From: Variovorax sp. Root318D1
GTDB lineage: Bacteria; Pseudomonadota; Gammaproteobacteria; Burkholderiales; Burkholderiaceae_C
Assembly: GCF_001424835.1 (NCBI RefSeq)
Contig: NZ_LMCQ01000019.1
Coordinates: 107,011 to 171,010 of the forward strand
Direction of reading: 5' to 3'
Length of the DNA: 64,000 nt
Part shown: piece after piece, positions 61,184 through 64,000 of the stretch
Layout: every line of letters starts with the position of its first letter
Position numbering within the stretch: position 1 is the stretch's first letter
Notes under the pieces: generated by a model
What the model saw: only the letters and a program-made list of their open reading frames with translations
The model's database searches: none
What the model was told of the DNA's origin: nothing
Translations under genes and position numbers: made by a program

Positions 61184-62059
61184 TTATCGGGCGCGCGCAA
61201 GGCGCGGGTCGAGCAGGTCGCGCAGCCCGTCGCCGAGCAGGTTGAGGCCCAGCACCGCCATCGCGATGGCCATGCCGGGAAACACCGCGAGCAGCGGCGA
61301 CTGGAACATCATCGTCTGCGCCTCGCTGAGCATCCGGCCCCACGAGGGCTGCGGCGGCTGCGTGCCCAGTCCGAGGTAGGAGAGGGCGGCCTCGGCCAGG
61401 ATGGCAATCGCGAAGCGGATGGTGATCTGCACGATCAGCACGGCCGAGATGTTGGGCAGCACGTGCTGCATCGTGATGGCGAACGAGCCCTTGCCGCAGG
61501 CGCGCGCGGCGGCCACGTATTCGCGCGACCAGATGGCGTTGGCTGACGCCCGCGTGATTCGCGCAAACGTCGGGATGTTGTAGATGCCGATCGCGATAAT
61601 CGCGTTCACGATGCCGGCGCCGAACACGGCCGTCATCATGATGGCCGACAGGATGGCCGGGAAGGCGAGCGAAAAGTCGGTGAGCCGCATGATTGCTTCC
61701 TCGACCCAGCCGCGGCGCGCCGCGGCAAGCAGGCCCAGCGCCGTGCCGACGACAAGGCCGATGCCCACCGCGATCACGCCCACCAGGATGGATGCGCGCG
61801 CGCCCACCAGCAGCAGCGAGGCGACGTCGCGCCCGTAGGTGTCGGTGCCCAACCAATGAGAGCCCGACGGCGGCTTGAGCTTGCTGGCCATGTCCATCTC
61901 GTAGGGCGACCAGGGCGTCCACACCAGCGAAACGAAGGCGGCCAGCAGAAGGAGCAGCGTCAGCGCACCGCCGAGCACGAAGCTGCGGTGCCGTAGCGCT
62001 CGGCGCCAGAAGCCCGGCACCTTGAGCGCCGCTGCGCTCGGAACGGTCATCGCCGTCAT
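61184..62059 (-). CDS. ABC transporter permease, DppC type
   Basis: 291 residues, six membrane helices. An N-terminal helix is followed by SHWLGTDTYGRDVASLLLVGAR (in pieces), the DppC signature, and the coupling loop EYVAAARACGKGSF contacting the ATPases. Start ATG 62059 overlaps the stop of the DppB-type gene (ATGA). A second ATG lies 9 bp downstream. Confidence 0.93.
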   Translation of the reverse strand: MTAMTVPSAAALKVPGFWRRALRHRSFVLGGALTLLLLLAAFVSLVWTPWSPYEMDMASKLKPPSGSHWLGTDTYGRDVASLLLVGARASILVGVIAVGIGLVVGTALGLLAAARRGWVEEAIMRLTDFSLAFPAILSAIMMTAVFGAGIVNAIIAIGIYNIPTFARITRASANAIWSREYVAAARACGKGSFAITMQHVLPNISAVLIVQITIRFAIAILAEAALSYLGLGTQPPQPSWGRMLSEAQTMMFQSPLLAVFPGMAIAMAVLGLNLLGDGLRDLLDPRLARAR

Positions 62060-63006
62060 ATGTCGCTTGCCTTGATGCGCGGGTCGATCACGGCGTAGAG
62101 CACGTCGACCACGAAGTTCACGATGACCACCAGCGCCGCGAGCAGCATCACGCAATTGCGCACCACGATCAGGTCGCGGTTGCTGATGGCTTGGAAGATC
62201 AGCCGGCCGAGGCCCGGCAGGTAGAACACGTTTTCCACCACGATGGTGCCGGCCAGCAGTTCGGAAAACTGCATGCCCATGACCGTGACAACCGGAATCA
62301 TCGCGTTGCGCAGCACGTGGGTCCAAAGCACGGCGCGCTGCGAAACGCCCTTGGCGCGCGCGGTGCGCACGAAGTCTTCGCGCATCACCTCGAGCACCGC
62401 CGAGCGCGTGATGCGCGCGAGGATCGCGGCCTGCACCACCGCGAGCGACAGGGCCGGCAGCAGCAGCGACTTGATGCCCGCGAAGATGCCTTCGCTCCAA
62501 CCCTCGAAGCCGCCGGCCGAGAACCATTGCAGCTGAACCGAGAACACCAGGATCAGCAGGATCGCGAACCAGAAATTGGGAATGGCGATACCCACCTGGG
62601 TGAGGCCCATCAGGCCGACATCGCCGAGCTTGTTGTGGCGCGCGGCGGCCGTGACGCCCACCAGCAGCGCGAGCACCGTGGTCAAGGCCATCGCGAGCAG
62701 CGCGAGGGGTACAGTGAGCGCGAGCCGTTCCAGAATCAGGTCGAGCACCGGCGAGCTGTAGGCGTAGCTGTCGCCCAGGTTGCCCGTCAAAAGGCCGGCA
62801 ATCCAGTGCCAGTAACGGGTCCAGGCGGGCTGGTCGAGGCCGAGCTTGGTGGCGAGGGCGGCCACCGCCTCGGGCGCGGCGTCTGGCCCCATGAGCATCT
62901 GCGCGGCATTGCCGGGCAGGATCTCCAGGACGAGGAAAACTATGACCGAAGCGCCGATCAACGTGGCGATCAGCGTGGTGAGGCGCTTGAGAATGAACAG
63001 GCTCAT
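62056..63006 (-). CDS. ABC transporter permease, DppB type
   Basis: 316 residues, six membrane helices. FILKRLTTLIATLIGASVIVF (in part) opens the protein, and the coupling-helix region DFVRTARAKGVSQRAVLW is the DppB/OppB EAA-type motif. The ATG 63006 is preferred because residues upstream are not membrane-like. It is the first gene of the transporter operon, 62 bp from the divergent ferredoxin gene. Confidence 0.93.
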   Translation of the reverse strand: MSLFILKRLTTLIATLIGASVIVFLVLEILPGNAAQMLMGPDAAPEAVAALATKLGLDQPAWTRYWHWIAGLLTGNLGDSYAYSSPVLDLILERLALTVPLALLAMALTTVLALLVGVTAAARHNKLGDVGLMGLTQVGIAIPNFWFAILLILVFSVQLQWFSAGGFEGWSEGIFAGIKSLLLPALSLAVVQAAILARITRSAVLEVMREDFVRTARAKGVSQRAVLWTHVLRNAMIPVVTVMGMQFSELLAGTIVVENVFYLPGLGRLIFQAISNRDLIVVRNCVMLLAALVVIVNFVVDVLYAVIDPRIKASDI

Positions 63007-63062
63007 GGGGCGGGGCGCAGCATAACCCGACTCCTGCAACAAGCGTGCCTTGTTCGCGATAA

Positions 63063-63872
<810 letters not shown>

Positions 63873-63923
63873 TTGTTTTTCTCTCCCTCTTTCTCTCGCT
63901 CTCCCGCCCTCTGGGCCGGCTGA

Positions 63924-64000
63924 CTAGGGGGCGGCGGGCGCGCCTCCATCGCCGGGCTCTCGCCGCGGCGGTTTGGGCCGGGGCGGTTTGCTCGTGTGAA
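63924..64000 (-). CDS. Possible C-terminal tail of a gene beyond the window
   Basis: On the minus strand 24 codons of Pro/Arg/Lys-rich coding sequence (KPPRPKPPRREPGDGG) end in TAG at 63924-63926. Such tails are common at the C-terminus of Comamonadaceae proteins. Too little is visible to identify the product, and it may be non-coding. Confidence 0.25.
   Translation of the reverse strand, partial: HTSKPPRPKPPRREPGDGGAPAAP

Overview
The window looks like chromosome of a high-GC betaproteobacterium of the Comamonadaceae, most likely Variovorax or a close relative. This is inferred from gene content: a caa3-type cytochrome oxidase block with DUF2244, DUF2970 and tiny assembly proteins, a Bug-type solute-binding protein, an ArgP/LysE pair and a pxp operon. 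No rRNA, tRNA, CRISPR array, insertion sequence or prophage was seen. Genes are densely packed, many overlap by 4 bp, and no gene-free stretch exceeds about 300 bp.

Region 1 (1-6.8 kb) starts with the membrane part of a probable haem-anchored cyclase, cut by the window edge, divergent from a Crp/Fnr-type regulator. DoxX and TauE/SafE-type membrane proteins follow, with a CRP-like palindrome between them. A five-gene minus-strand set (VOC, SRPBCC, VOC, DHA2 exporter, DUF1428) faces a TetR regulator across two similar operator-like palindromes.

Region 2 (6.8-14.6 kb) is a catabolic cluster: MarR regulator, acyl-CoA dehydrogenase, Bug protein, SDR, feruloyl-CoA synthase, enoyl-CoA hydratase and a divergent amidohydrolase. 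Together these fit CoA-dependent, beta-oxidative side-chain removal from hydroxycinnamates.

Region 3 (14.6-20.2 kb) holds an unrecognised three-gene operon (large soluble Gln-rich protein, lipoprotein with homopolymer tracts, coiled-coil membrane protein) beside a Kef-type K+/H+ antiporter and its flavodoxin-fold partner.

Region 4 (20.2-34 kb) carries maoC, trmL, comF and a degenerate BioC-like gene, then the cytochrome oxidase block: DUF2244, coxB (with fused cytochrome c), coxA, a 38-residue assembly protein, ctaG, DUF2970, coxC, a terminator, then a small membrane protein, surf1, an SCO-like protein, ctaA, ctaB, SCO and a DNA alkylation repair protein. Together these make, metallate and haem-load one oxidase.

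Region 5 (34-45 kb) has rpoH under a perfect CIRCE element, an Mpo1-like protein, a response regulator with a hybrid kinase, an unusual tandem-repeat lipoprotein, ftsY, an active/inactive M16 peptidase pair, and argP facing a LysE exporter.

Region 6 (45-64 kb) has rsmD, coaD, the pxpBCA 5-oxoprolinase genes with pyroglutamyl peptidase, hydrolases, a D-aminoacylase, a TTC38-like protein, a tautomerase facing a LysR regulator, a YitT protein, a peptide-type ABC importer with an amidase, a ferredoxin and a DUF4124 protein. Pyroglutamyl peptidase plus 5-oxoprolinase, D-aminoacylase, amidase and the peptide importer suggest scavenging of modified peptides and amides.
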